Positions 34,814 through 43,400 of a DNA stretch of 64,000 bases are shown one piece after another; the first letter of the stretch is position 1, and the number at the start of each line of letters is the position of its first letter. A model generated the notes under the pieces. It worked only from the letters and a program-made list of their open reading frames with translations. It did not search any database and was not told the origin of the DNA. The translations under genes and the position numbers were made by a program. This DNA comes from Halonotius roseus (GTDB taxonomy: Archaea > Halobacteriota > Halobacteria > Halobacteriales > Haloferacaceae). The stretch covers positions 62,001 to 126,000 of the forward strand of contig NZ_SESI01000003.1 in NCBI RefSeq assembly GCF_006861655.1, in the 5' to 3' direction.

Positions 34814-35146
34814 GGTGTCGAAAGGTGGGGTACCGAGGATATCGACGCTGACACCGTCGAAGGCGAGTAGCCACACAAAGATTTCTTAGGTAGATAACGT
34901 ATTGTAGCATTATAAATTATGGTTTAGCTACAAATAACTATCGACGATCCCACAGCGATGGTACTCACGAACAGCCTTTATGTAAATATATGATAACTTC
35001 TACCACATGACGGGGCTGTATTCCCGAGCGAGCAGGCGGCACAGAGCATGCATCACCGGAGGACTCCACAGCGTAGACCGCGGTGATCGACCGGGGACAC
35101 CCTATCAGCGATCCGGGGATGGCTCCACAACGGGAGCGACAGGCGG
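34814..35146. other. Regulatory region upstream of lactate permease
   Basis: A 333-bp gap with an A/T-rich core (34875-35010). It contains an inverted repeat TTGTAGC (34902-34908) / GCTACAA (34927-34933) around TATAAATTATGG and an A/T run TTTATGTAAATATATGATAA at 34977-34996 that may hold the promoter. The inverted repeat could be an operator for lctP or a terminator for the kinase. No gene is present. Confidence 0.6.
34902..34933. promoter_or_regulatory. Inverted repeat upstream of lctP, operator candidate
   Basis: Perfect 7-bp arms TTGTAGC and GCTACAA with an 18-base A/T-rich spacer that itself includes TATAAATT. Such spacing suits a dimeric regulator straddling a promoter. It is about 215 bp before the permease start, so the transcript would have a leader. 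Confidence 0.4.
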
Positions 35147-36886
35147 ATGACGACGACGCTGCTGGCGGTGACGCCGCTGGTCATCATTGCCGTCCTGTTG
35201 GTCGGCGCGCTGTGGTCGGCAACGCGGGTGATGCCGATCGCGTGGCTGGCCGCCGTCGGGATCGCCCTGCTCGTCTGGGAGATGCCGCCGCTGTTTGTGG
35301 CGGCGGCGAGCGTCTCGGGGGTGATGGCCGCCATCGAGATCCTCTGGATCGTCTTCGGCGCGCTGGTGTTGTTGTACACGCTCATGCGATCGGGCGCGGT
35401 CGACCGGATCAACGCCAGCTTCGCTGAGATCAGCGACGACCGCCGGGTACAGATCGTGTTGCTGGCGTTCTTTTTGGCGACGTTTTTAGAGGGTGTCGCC
35501 GGCTTCGGGACGCCGCCGGCCGTCGTCGCGCCGCTGTTGCTCGCGCTCGGCTTCCCGGCGTTGGCGGCGGTCGTGACGGCCCTGATCGGCCATGCGGTCG
35601 CCACCGTCTTCGGCGCGGTCGGCACCCCGATCCTCGTCGGCTACCAACAGCCGCTGTCAGCCGTCGAGGGCCAGATCGCCGACGGCACCGGACTGACGGT
35701 CGCCCAGTACGCCGCGGAGGCAGCGATCTATGCCGCGATCTTCAACGGACTGCTCGGGGCTCTGATGCCGACACTCGCCGTCGGGATGGTCGTCTACTTC
35801 TTTGGCGAGGAGCGAACGCTCGCGCCGGTTCGAAGCGTGCTTCCGCTGACGCTCGTCGCCGGCGTCGCCTTTGCGATCCCCTACGTTGCGACAGCCGTCT
35901 TCATCGGGCCAGAGCTGCCCTCATTGTTCGCCCCGATGATCGGCGGCGCGGTCGTCGTCGGGCTGCTGAACGCCGGCTATCTCGAACCGAGCGACGACTG
36001 GGCGTTCCCGCCGCGTGACGACTGGCCCGACCACTGGGTCGGCGATATCGAACCCGGCGGGGAAACGGCCACTGCCGACGCAGCCACCACCAACACGGTC
36101 GACGACGAGGGTATCGCCGACGCGTCCGCCGACAGCCATTCGATGGGGTTGCTGCGGGCGTGGTCGCCGTACATCATCCTCGCGGGACTGTTGATCGCTA
36201 CCCGCGTTATCGATCCGGTCGCGTCGTTCCTCCAACAGGGGCCGATCCTTGCGATCAGCTGGGACATCTTTGATACCGGGTTGGAGGGAGCAATCAGCTG
36301 GGCGTACGTTCCCGGAACGTGGCTGCTGGTGAGCGCGCTGCTGGCGATCCCGCTGTTCGGGATGGATCGCGGGCAGGTCGTCAGCGCGTGGCGGGAGGCC
36401 GGCGGGAAGATCGTCTCCCCCGCGGTCGTGTTGATGTTCGTCATCGCCATGGTCGAGATCATGCTCGACACCGATGCCCACGGAACCGCACCGGTCGATG
36501 GCAGCATGATCGTCGTCCTCGCGGAGGGAACGGCCGCGACGTTCGGGGCCGCCTACCCCATGATCGCGCCGACGGTCGGGATGATCGGCGCGTTCGTCGC
36601 CGGCTCGATCACGGTCAGCAACATCACCTTCACCGCCTTCCAATTCGAGGTTGCAACCACGCTGGGGCTACCGACGACGATCCTCGTCGCCGCCCAATCG
36701 ATCGGCGGCGCGATCGGGAACATCGTCGCCATTCACAACGTGATCGCCGCGCTGGCGACCGTCGGCATGGTCGGTGCGGTCGGCCGCGTGATTCGGCTGA
36801 ATCTCGTTCCGCTCGTCTACTATCTCATCGGCGGCGGGCTGCTGACGACGCTGGGGGTGTACGTCCTGTTCCCGACGCTGTTCTGA
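35147..36886 (+). CDS. lctP: L-lactate permease family transporter
   Basis: A 579-residue LctP-type lactate:proton symporter with about twelve hydrophobic segments. Conserved stretches include TFLEGVAGFGTPPAVVAPLLLALGFP near residue 105 and the C-terminal AYPMIAPTVGMIGAFVAGSITVSN, GLPTTILVAAQSIGGAIGNIVAIHNV. A polar loop around residues 280 to 330 is long and acidic. It is followed 69 bp later by the D-lactate dehydrogenase gene, making a lactate uptake and oxidation unit. Confidence 0.92.
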   Translation: MTTTLLAVTPLVIIAVLLVGALWSATRVMPIAWLAAVGIALLVWEMPPLFVAAASVSGVMAAIEILWIVFGALVLLYTLMRSGAVDRINASFAEISDDRRVQIVLLAFFLATFLEGVAGFGTPPAVVAPLLLALGFPALAAVVTALIGHAVATVFGAVGTPILVGYQQPLSAVEGQIADGTGLTVAQYAAEAAIYAAIFNGLLGALMPTLAVGMVVYFFGEERTLAPVRSVLPLTLVAGVAFAIPYVATAVFIGPELPSLFAPMIGGAVVVGLLNAGYLEPSDDWAFPPRDDWPDHWVGDIEPGGETATADAATTNTVDDEGIADASADSHSMGLLRAWSPYIILAGLLIATRVIDPVASFLQQGPILAISWDIFDTGLEGAISWAYVPGTWLLVSALLAIPLFGMDRGQVVSAWREAGGKIVSPAVVLMFVIAMVEIMLDTDAHGTAPVDGSMIVVLAEGTAATFGAAYPMIAPTVGMIGAFVAGSITVSNITFTAFQFEVATTLGLPTTILVAAQSIGGAIGNIVAIHNVIAALATVGMVGAVGRVIRLNLVPLVYYLIGGGLLTTLGVYVLFPTLF

Positions 36887-36955
36887 CCGCCCGGAGCGAC
36901 CCCCTCAACCACAGATTCATTCATCAGCTATCCCAACCGCTACCCAACATCTATC

Positions 36956-39900
36956 ATGAGCAAACCAATTCCACCCGACGACGCACTCGATCCGGCCGCC
37001 GATCCGCGAACCGATTACGACTACCGGAGCGACGAGATCGAAGACCCGGGGCTCGTCACCGACCTCAAAGCCCGTGTCGACGGCGAGGTGCGCTTCGACA
37101 GCTACACGCGAAATCTGTATGCGACCGACGCCAGCGCGTACCAACAACTCCCGATCGGCGTCGTCGTCCCGACCTCCACGGCCGACGTGCAGGCTGTCAT
37201 GGCGTACTGTGCCGACAACGACATCCCAGTCCTCCCGCGCGGCGGCGGCACCAGCCTCGCCGGCCAAACGGTCAACGAGGCGGTTGTCCTTGATTTCAAA
37301 AAGGAGATGGACGCCGTCGTTGACATCGACCCTGACGCCGAAACCGCGACCGCCAAGCCGGGTATCACCCTCGCGCGACTGAACGACAAACTGGAACCCC
37401 ACGGCCTGAAGTACGCCCCTGATCCCGCGTGGGGCGACAAGAGCGTGCTCGGTGGCTGTATCGGCAACAACTCGACGGGCGCACACTCGCTGAAATACGA
37501 GAAGGCCGACGGCTATCTCGAAGCCTGCGAGGCCGTCCTTGCTGACGGCACGGTGGCGACGTTCGACTGGATGTCCCTCAACGAACTCCACGAACGCGCT
37601 GAGGCCGCTGCGGGAGCCGATGAGCCGAGCATCGAAGACCAGGTCTACGCCGTCGTCAGCGACATCCTCCGCAACCACCGCGAGGAGATCGAGGCCCGCT
37701 ATCCGGATCTCATGCGCAACGTCTCGGGCTACAACCTCGACAAACTCATCGAGGATGCCGAGGAACACGGCGCGGTCAACGTCGGCCGGCTGCTGGCCGG
37801 TAGCGAAGGGACGCTTGGGATCGTCACCGAAGCCACCGTCTCCCTGGAGCCGATCCCCAACGAAACCGCGGTCGTGATGCTGACCTACGACGACGTACTC
37901 GACGCGATGGAGGACGTGGCTCCGATCTTGGAACACGACCCCGCAGCCGTCGAAGTGATGGATGATGTGTTCCTCGATCTCGCCGCCGACCGCCCGGAGT
38001 TCGCCGACGTGGTCGATATCCTCCCTGACTGCACAGATTCGACGCTGCTCGTCGAGTTCTACGCTGACTCGATGGCCGACGGAAAACGGAAGGTCGCCGA
38101 CCTGCTGGCTGACCGCCTACCGGGTGTCGATGCGGCGGTCGAACCGAGCGAGGGAGCCGGTGGCCGAACAACGGACGACACCCACGCCGTCGACGCCTTG
38201 GAGGCCTACGACGCCGACCGCCAGACCAAATTCTGGAAGATGCGGAAGGCTGGCCTCCCGATTTTGCTGTCGCGGACGAGTGACGCGAAACACTGGCCGT
38301 TCATCGAGGACACCGCCGTCCCCGCTGAGAACCTCCCGGAGTACGTCGCCGACATCCAGACGCTCTTCGAGGAGTACGACACCTTTGCATCGTATTACGC
38401 CCACGCCGGGCCGGGCGTGCTCCACATCCGTCCGCTGCTCGATCTCAAAGCCGACGAGGGAATCGAAACGATGCACGAGATCTGCGACGACGTGACCGAC
38501 CTCGTCATCGAGTACGGCGGCTCGGTCTCGGGCGAACACGGCGACGGGCGTGCGCGAACGACATGGAACAGGAAACTCTACGGGAGCGAAATCTGGTCAC
38601 TGTTCCAGCGACTCAAAGCTGCCTTCGACCCCGATGACCTTCTCAACCCCGGCAACGTCAGCGGCGACGCTGACCCGACCGAGAATCTCCGATACGACGC
38701 CGATTACGAGTTCGACGCCGGCTTCGAGCCGACGCTGAACTGGGACAACGAAAACGGTTTTCAGGGGATGGCCGAACTCTGTCACGGCTGTGCGGGCTGT
38801 ACCGGCCACCAAGACACGACGGGCTCGGTGATGTGTCCGACCTATCGGGCGACCGAAAACGAGGAGATCACCTCGACTCGCGGGCGGGCAAACATGCTCC
38901 GCCGGGCGATGAGCGGTGAGCTCCCGGACGACGTGTTCAGCGAAGAGTTCAGCCACGAGGTGCTGGATCTCTGTATCGGCTGTAAGGGCTGCAAGCGAGA
39001 CTGCCCCAGCGGCGTCGATATGGCGAAGCTGAAAACCGAGGTCGCCCACGAACGCCACCAGCGCGAGGGCGTCGGGCTCCGCGACAAACTCTTCGCCAAC
39101 GTCGAAACGCTGTACAGTCTCGGCAGTACGTTCGCGCCGGTGTCGAACTGGGCGACGAAACTCCCCGGTTCGGGGGTTCTCGCCGAGAAGACGCTCGGCA
39201 TCGCCCGCGAACGCGAGTTGCCGACGTTCAGCCGCACTAGCCTCCAGCAGTGGGATCGCAGTCGGACGCCGGCCGTCAGCGAACGCGAGGCCGACCGGAA
39301 GGCGTTGCTGATCGCTGATCCGTACACCAACTACACTCAGCCCGAGGTCGGCAAAGCCGCGGTTCGAGTACTCGAAGCCGCCGGCACCCACGTCGCAATC
39401 GCGGATGAAGTCACTGACAGTGGCCGCCCGGCGCACTCGAAAGGGTTGCTCGATCAGTCGCAGGCGACCGCCGAGGCCAACGTCGAAGTGTTAGCCGATC
39501 GAGTCGCTGACGGCTGGGATCTCGTCAGCGTCGAACCCAGCGACGCGGTGATGTATCAGGAGGACTATCTCGACCTGCTTTCCGGCGAGGATGTCGAAGC
39601 GGTCGCCGACAACACCTACAGCGTGCTGGAGTATATCGACACCTTCCGGCTGGACGACGCTATCGACACCGATGGCGACGAAACGCTGTCATACCACGGC
39701 CACTGCCATCAGACCGCCGCCAGCCGAGAACACCACGCGGTCGGCGTCCTTCGGCGGGCAGGGTACGCGGTCGACGTGCTCGACACCACCTGCTGTGGGA
39801 TGGCCGGCTCCTTCGGCTACGAGGCCGAACATTACTCGATGAGCCAAGCGATCGGGCGGCTGCTGTTCGATGCTGTCGACGACGCGCCGGCCGAGACGGT

Positions 39901-40006
39901 CGTCGCACCGGGCACCTCCTGTCGCTCGCAACTCGGCGACACCGACCGGTACGACGGCAAACCGCCGCACCCAATCGAGAAAGTGGCGGACGCGCTCGTC
40001 GAGTAG
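36956..40006 (+). CDS. FAD and Fe-S D-lactate dehydrogenase (GlcD-GlcF type fusion)
   Basis: A 1016-residue fusion. Residues about 60 to 300 are an FAD-binding PCMH domain (PRGGGTSLAGQTVNEAVVLDF; IGNNSTGAHSLKYEKADG); residues about 300 to 570 are the FAD-oxidase C-terminal domain ending SVSGEHGDGRAR. Ferredoxin motifs CHGCAGCTGHQDT with CPTY and CIGCKGCKRDCPSG lie near residues 608 to 690. Cys-rich CCG domains end the protein, with CHQTAASREHH and TTCCGMAGSFGYE. The family oxidises D-lactate or glycolate and passes electrons to the respiratory chain; the permease next door favours lactate. Confidence 0.9.
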   Translation: MSKPIPPDDALDPAADPRTDYDYRSDEIEDPGLVTDLKARVDGEVRFDSYTRNLYATDASAYQQLPIGVVVPTSTADVQAVMAYCADNDIPVLPRGGGTSLAGQTVNEAVVLDFKKEMDAVVDIDPDAETATAKPGITLARLNDKLEPHGLKYAPDPAWGDKSVLGGCIGNNSTGAHSLKYEKADGYLEACEAVLADGTVATFDWMSLNELHERAEAAAGADEPSIEDQVYAVVSDILRNHREEIEARYPDLMRNVSGYNLDKLIEDAEEHGAVNVGRLLAGSEGTLGIVTEATVSLEPIPNETAVVMLTYDDVLDAMEDVAPILEHDPAAVEVMDDVFLDLAADRPEFADVVDILPDCTDSTLLVEFYADSMADGKRKVADLLADRLPGVDAAVEPSEGAGGRTTDDTHAVDALEAYDADRQTKFWKMRKAGLPILLSRTSDAKHWPFIEDTAVPAENLPEYVADIQTLFEEYDTFASYYAHAGPGVLHIRPLLDLKADEGIETMHEICDDVTDLVIEYGGSVSGEHGDGRARTTWNRKLYGSEIWSLFQRLKAAFDPDDLLNPGNVSGDADPTENLRYDADYEFDAGFEPTLNWDNENGFQGMAELCHGCAGCTGHQDTTGSVMCPTYRATENEEITSTRGRANMLRRAMSGELPDDVFSEEFSHEVLDLCIGCKGCKRDCPSGVDMAKLKTEVAHERHQREGVGLRDKLFANVETLYSLGSTFAPVSNWATKLPGSGVLAEKTLGIARERELPTFSRTSLQQWDRSRTPAVSEREADRKALLIADPYTNYTQPEVGKAAVRVLEAAGTHVAIADEVTDSGRPAHSKGLLDQSQATAEANVEVLADRVADGWDLVSVEPSDAVMYQEDYLDLLSGEDVEAVADNTYSVLEYIDTFRLDDAIDTDGDETLSYHGHCHQTAASREHHAVGVLRRAGYAVDVLDTTCCGMAGSFGYEAEHYSMSQAIGRLLFDAVDDAPAETVVAPGTSCRSQLGDTDRYDGKPPHPIEKVADALVE

Positions 40007-40025
40007 CCCGAACTGCGACTGTCCG

Positions 40026-40301
40026 CTACAGCGTGTCGTCTGGCTCGTATTCGTCGGCCATCCGCGTCGCCTCTGTCGCATAGCGATCCCGCGTGTCGGC
40101 GTCGTCAACGCTGCTGAGATTGTCGGGATCGACCGCGAGACTGACCTTCGTCTCGCGGTGGTCGCCGCTAAAACTCGTCAGCGCGCGCTCCTTCCGGAAG
40201 TCCTGTCGGCCGTCGGGCGTCGCGTACGTGAGGATGATCAGGTTTTGCTCGTCGTCGGAGTAGGTGCGTTCGACGAGCCAGACACGGGTTTCGTCACTCA
40301 T
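40026..40301 (-). CDS. Small unknown acidic protein
   Basis: A 91-residue protein starting MSDETRVWLVERTYSDDEQNLIILTYATPDG with a strand-rich first half and an acidic C terminus DADTRDRYATEATRMADEYE. I do not recognise a family. Its first 8 bases overlap the 3' end of the aminotransferase gene, so it is the second gene of that operon. The upstream part of the frame is shadow sequence. Confidence 0.65.
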   Translation of the reverse strand: MSDETRVWLVERTYSDDEQNLIILTYATPDGRQDFRKERALTSFSGDHRETKVSLAVDPDNLSSVDDADTRDRYATEATRMADEYEPDDTL

Positions 40302-41409
40302 TGTCGACTCCAATGCAGTCCAGCACCGAATTGATTTCGTCGGCCGTCGAGACCGCGTGCACCGAGACGCGCACGGCCTCGGGATACGGCAGCGACCGGA
40401 TGACGACGTTTTGCTCCGCACATCGCTCGACAACGGCCTCGGGATCGTCGACCGCGACCGTCACCAGCCCGGACTCGCAGTCGGCCGGACTCAACAGCCG
40501 CTCGTCGTCGATCCCCGCCTTCAGTCGGTCGGTCAGCGTTTCGATCCGGGATTCGATTTCGTCGATTCCGATGGCTTCGATGCGGTCGATAGCCTCGATC
40601 AGGCCGGCGTGTGGCGCGGGCGAGGTGGTGCCGACCTCGAAGCGTGTCGCGCCGGGCGCGTAGTCGAGATCGTCAGCCGTCGGATCGGTCACGCTCCGGT
40701 AGCCAACGGCACTCGGGACGAGCGACTCAGCGGTCTCGCGGTCGACGTAGAGAAAGCCCGCGCCCCACGGCCCGAGCAGCCACTTGTGGCCGGCCGCGGC
40801 GACGGCGTCCGCGCCCCACTCGTGAACGTCTATTTCTTGCTGGCCCGGCACCTGCACCGCGTCGACGAGCGTGAACGCGCCGGCATCGTCGGCGATATCG
40901 ACGAGATCGCCGACCGGGAGTCGCGTGCCGTGCGTCCACGTCAGCGCGCTGAAACAAACCAGTCGGGCGTCGGCGACCGCGTCGGTGTAGGCGTCGCGGT
41001 CGACCCGACCCTGTTCGGTTTCGAGGATGCGCACCTCGACGCCCTCGCGTTTGAGTTGTTGCCACGGCAGAATTCCGGCCGGGTGTTCGAGGTCGGTGCG
41101 GACAACGACATCGCCGGGTTCGAACTCGACCGCGTTGGCGATACGGTTGATCCCGTCGGTCGTACTCTCGGTGAGCGCGACCTCCTCGGGGTCAGCACCG
41201 ATCAGCTCGGCGATCCGCTCGCGGGCGCGGTCGGCCGCGCCGAAGGCGACCTCGTAGGGGTCGTTCTTCCCGGAGTCGTACTCGTGGTCGGCGAGGCAGT
41301 CGCTGGCGGCCTCGACAACCGAGCGCGGGCTGGGGCCATGCGCGCCGAAGTTGAGATAGGCCGCGTCGTCGAAGGCCGGCACGTCGGCCCGGAGTTCGCG
41401 TGGCGTCAT
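40294..41409 (-). CDS. Class V aminotransferase / cysteine desulfurase-like PLP protein
   Basis: A 371-residue PLP enzyme. LTESTTDGINRIANAVEFEPGDVVVRTDLEHPAGILPW places the substrate and phosphate sites, LVDAVQVPGQQEIDV gives the PLP Asp/Gln region, and AAGHKWLLGPWGAGFLYV has the Schiff-base lysine (HKWL). The overall look is that of SufS/CsdA-like or isopenicillin N epimerase-like proteins; no conserved reactive cysteine region is evident, so desulfurase activity is uncertain. The ATG at 41409 is preferred over a TTG 9 bases upstream. Confidence 0.82.
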   Translation of the reverse strand: MTPRELRADVPAFDDAAYLNFGAHGPSPRSVVEAASDCLADHEYDSGKNDPYEVAFGAADRARERIAELIGADPEEVALTESTTDGINRIANAVEFEPGDVVVRTDLEHPAGILPWQQLKREGVEVRILETEQGRVDRDAYTDAVADARLVCFSALTWTHGTRLPVGDLVDIADDAGAFTLVDAVQVPGQQEIDVHEWGADAVAAAGHKWLLGPWGAGFLYVDRETAESLVPSAVGYRSVTDPTADDLDYAPGATRFEVGTTSPAPHAGLIEAIDRIEAIGIDEIESRIETLTDRLKAGIDDERLLSPADCESGLVTVAVDDPEAVVERCAEQNVVIRSLPYPEAVRVSVHAVSTADEINSVLDCIGVDNE

Positions 41410-41439
41410 ACCCCGCAATTGGCCGCCGTCGGTTTATGC

Positions 41440-41883
41440 CTACAGGCCGCGCGAGCCGATCCAGCGACCGATTCGCTCACGGAGGTCGCTACCGATCGCG
41501 CCCAGCAGGCCACCCGGAGCGGGCTGAATCGGGCCGATCGATAGCAGTCGGCCGAGACGGCTGGACGCACGACCGGGCGTGTAGCGGGCGACCGGCCGGC
41601 CGCGAACGCGGATCTCTGCGGGAGAGTTGAACACCAGCGGCGTCTCGTCGGCGATGGCATCAAGTTTCGGTAGCCAGTTGCTGGCCGTCGCGCGAACGTT
41701 GCCACGGAGGCCGTACAGCGCGCGGACGGCGGCGAGGCTGTCGGCGTCGACGACGAGTCGGCCGTCGGCTGTTTGGACGGTGATCTCACCGGCCGGCGAG
41801 TGGAGGGTGAGGTCAACGCCGACAACGAGTTGGCGGGGGGCTGAATCGCGGGGGGTGTCGGCCGTCGAGTCGGGGTCGCTCAC
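41440..41883 (-). CDS. Unknown haloarchaeal protein
   Basis: A 147-residue protein with a polar N terminus, a strand-rich middle (LVVGVDLTLHSPAGEITVQTADGRLVVDADSLAAV) and a C-terminal helix. No family is recognised. It follows the 72-residue gene by 6 bp on the same strand and so is in one transcript with it, upstream of the aminotransferase gene. Confidence 0.6.
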   Translation of the reverse strand: MSDPDSTADTPRDSAPRQLVVGVDLTLHSPAGEITVQTADGRLVVDADSLAAVRALYGLRGNVRATASNWLPKLDAIADETPLVFNSPAEIRVRGRPVARYTPGRASSRLGRLLSIGPIQPAPGGLLGAIGSDLRERIGRWIGSRGL

Positions 41884-41889
41884 GGCGTG

Positions 41890-42108
41890 TCAGTCGTCGT
41901 GTTGGCTCGTCCGCACGGTGAGGGTGCCGTCGAGCCGCCAGCGGGCGTGGTCGGCGTCCTCGCCGACCTTGTCGGGGACATCGACCTCCATATCCTCGAA
42001 CTCGTAGGTGATCTCGGCCCCGCGGCCGGTCAGCCGTTCGTAGAGCCCGATGGCGAGTTCGGGCCAGGTCTGTGTCTCGTCGATCTCGGTGTCGGAGTCA
42101 GTTGACAT
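41890..42108 (-). CDS. Small protein resembling the amphi-Trp domain family
   Basis: A 72-residue acidic protein: a short helix (WPELAIGLYERLTGRG) followed by strands AEITYEFEDMEVDVPDKVGED and ARWRLDGTLTVRTS. The layout recalls the small amphi-Trp/DUF proteins of haloarchaea, a tentative match. It precedes the 147-residue gene by 6 bp. Confidence 0.55.
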   Translation of the reverse strand: MSTDSDTEIDETQTWPELAIGLYERLTGRGAEITYEFEDMEVDVPDKVGEDADHARWRLDGTLTVRTSQHDD

Positions 42109-42170
42109 TGTGTCCGTATTGATGGTCGGAAGCCGGAAGAACCTACCGCCGACCCGCTTGAATTTCGGCC

Positions 42171-42896
42171 CTATTTCCGCGCAAACGTGAGATACCCGGT
42201 GTGACCGACGCCGGCCGTCGACGGCCGGGTGCCGCGGTCGTCGATCTGCAACTCGCGCTGAATCGTTTCGACCGTCTCGATATCGGCGAACCCGGCGGCC
42301 TCGGCGGCCTCAGCACTCGCACGAGCGTTCTCGACGAAGGGAGAATAGACCACCACGTAGCCGCCGTAGGCGAGCAACTCCGCCGCGTCGGCAACGACTT
42401 CAGGGGCGTCCGCGGTGTCGAGGGTGAGCAGATCGAACGGCTCGCCAGCAGCGAGGTCGTCGATCTCCTCGGTGATATCGCCGGTGCGGACATCGACCGT
42501 GTCGGCGACGCCAGCAACGTCCATGTTCTCGCGGGCCACATCGGCGAACTCGGCGTCCTGCTCGTAGGTCGTCACGTCGGCTCCGAGGCGACCGAGATAC
42601 GCGGCGAGGATGCCCGTTCCGGTGCCGGCGTCGAGGACGCGGTCGCCGGCGGCCGCGCCGGTGTGGCCGACGACAAGGCCGATATCTCTGGGCATCATCG
42701 GCGCGCCGGTGCGTTCGAGATGATTGAACAGATCCGGGCCGCGGAGCTCACGGGCGCGGAATTCCTCGCCGAGATGGGTCTCAAGGGTGTCGCCGGACTC
42801 CACGTCTTCAGGGATCTCGACGACGCCGAGATCGGTGTGGAGTTCGTCGCCCGGCTCTCGGAGGTACTCTCGGTCGCCGTGAACGAGGAGGATCAC
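42171..42896 (-). CDS. trmI: tRNA (adenine-N1)-methyltransferase TrmI
   Basis: A 241-residue SAM methyltransferase of the TrmI family, which makes m1A in the T-loop of tRNA (positions 57 and 58 in archaea). The N-terminal beta barrel (LREPGDELHTDLGVVEIPED) precedes the Rossmann domain with RVLDAGTGTGILAAYLGRLG, TYEQDAEFADVARENMDVAG and FDLLTLDTADAPEV; the C terminus has the family's ETIQRELQIDDRGTRPSTAGVGHTGYLTFARK. Its ATG overlaps the stop of the NAC gene by 4 bp, so translation is coupled. Confidence 0.9.
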   Translation of the reverse strand: MILLVHGDREYLREPGDELHTDLGVVEIPEDVESGDTLETHLGEEFRARELRGPDLFNHLERTGAPMMPRDIGLVVGHTGAAAGDRVLDAGTGTGILAAYLGRLGADVTTYEQDAEFADVARENMDVAGVADTVDVRTGDITEEIDDLAAGEPFDLLTLDTADAPEVVADAAELLAYGGYVVVYSPFVENARASAEAAEAAGFADIETVETIQRELQIDDRGTRPSTAGVGHTGYLTFARK

Positions 42897-43303
42897 TCCA
42901 GGCGGCTGATCGCTGCGGCGGGTTCGCCGCCCTCGGCTTCGAGGGCTTCGCGGGCCTCGCTCGGCGAGACACCGGTCTGGGAGGCGACGAGCTTGATATC
43001 GGATTCCGGGATCTCGTCGTCACCGTCGTCGCTGGCGTCGCTGCCGTCGGCAGCGTCCGCGTCGCCGCTTTCGACCGCACCAGCCGCGCCGGCCGCCTCC
43101 TGTTGGGTCGGCTCGCCGACGATCTGGTAGGTCTGGGTGCCCTGGGCGTCCATCCGGGTGATCTCCGGGGCGTCAAAGACAAGCTGGTCGCCGTCGCTCG
43201 TCGTGATCGTGACCGACTCGGCGTCGATCTCGGTCACGTCGATCCCCATCTGTTCCATCATCTGTTGCATCTTCCGTGGGTTCATACCGCCGCCTCCAAA
43301 CAT
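42893..43303 (-). CDS. nac: Nascent polypeptide-associated complex protein
   Basis: A 136-residue archaeal NAC homolog that binds nascent chains at the ribosome exit. It starts MFGGGGMNPRKMQQMMEQMGID, followed by the NAC barrel VTITTSDGDQLVFDAPEITRMDAQGTQTYQIVGEP, a low-complexity acidic linker, and a C-terminal UBA domain DIKLVASQTGVSPSEAREALEAEGGEPAAAISRLE. The first ATG at 43303 is used because it gives the usual GGGMNPR start. It is the first gene of nac-trmI. Confidence 0.93.
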   Translation of the reverse strand: MFGGGGMNPRKMQQMMEQMGIDVTEIDAESVTITTSDGDQLVFDAPEITRMDAQGTQTYQIVGEPTQQEAAGAAGAVESGDADAADGSDASDDGDDEIPESDIKLVASQTGVSPSEAREALEAEGGEPAAAISRLE

Positions 43304-43400
43304 ACCTCGTCGTTCAGCCGGCGGCAGCAAAAGCATGGCGAAGCGGTACGCGCCGTCGGCGGAGTCACGCTTTTGACGGTGCCGACCGTCGGCCACAGCC

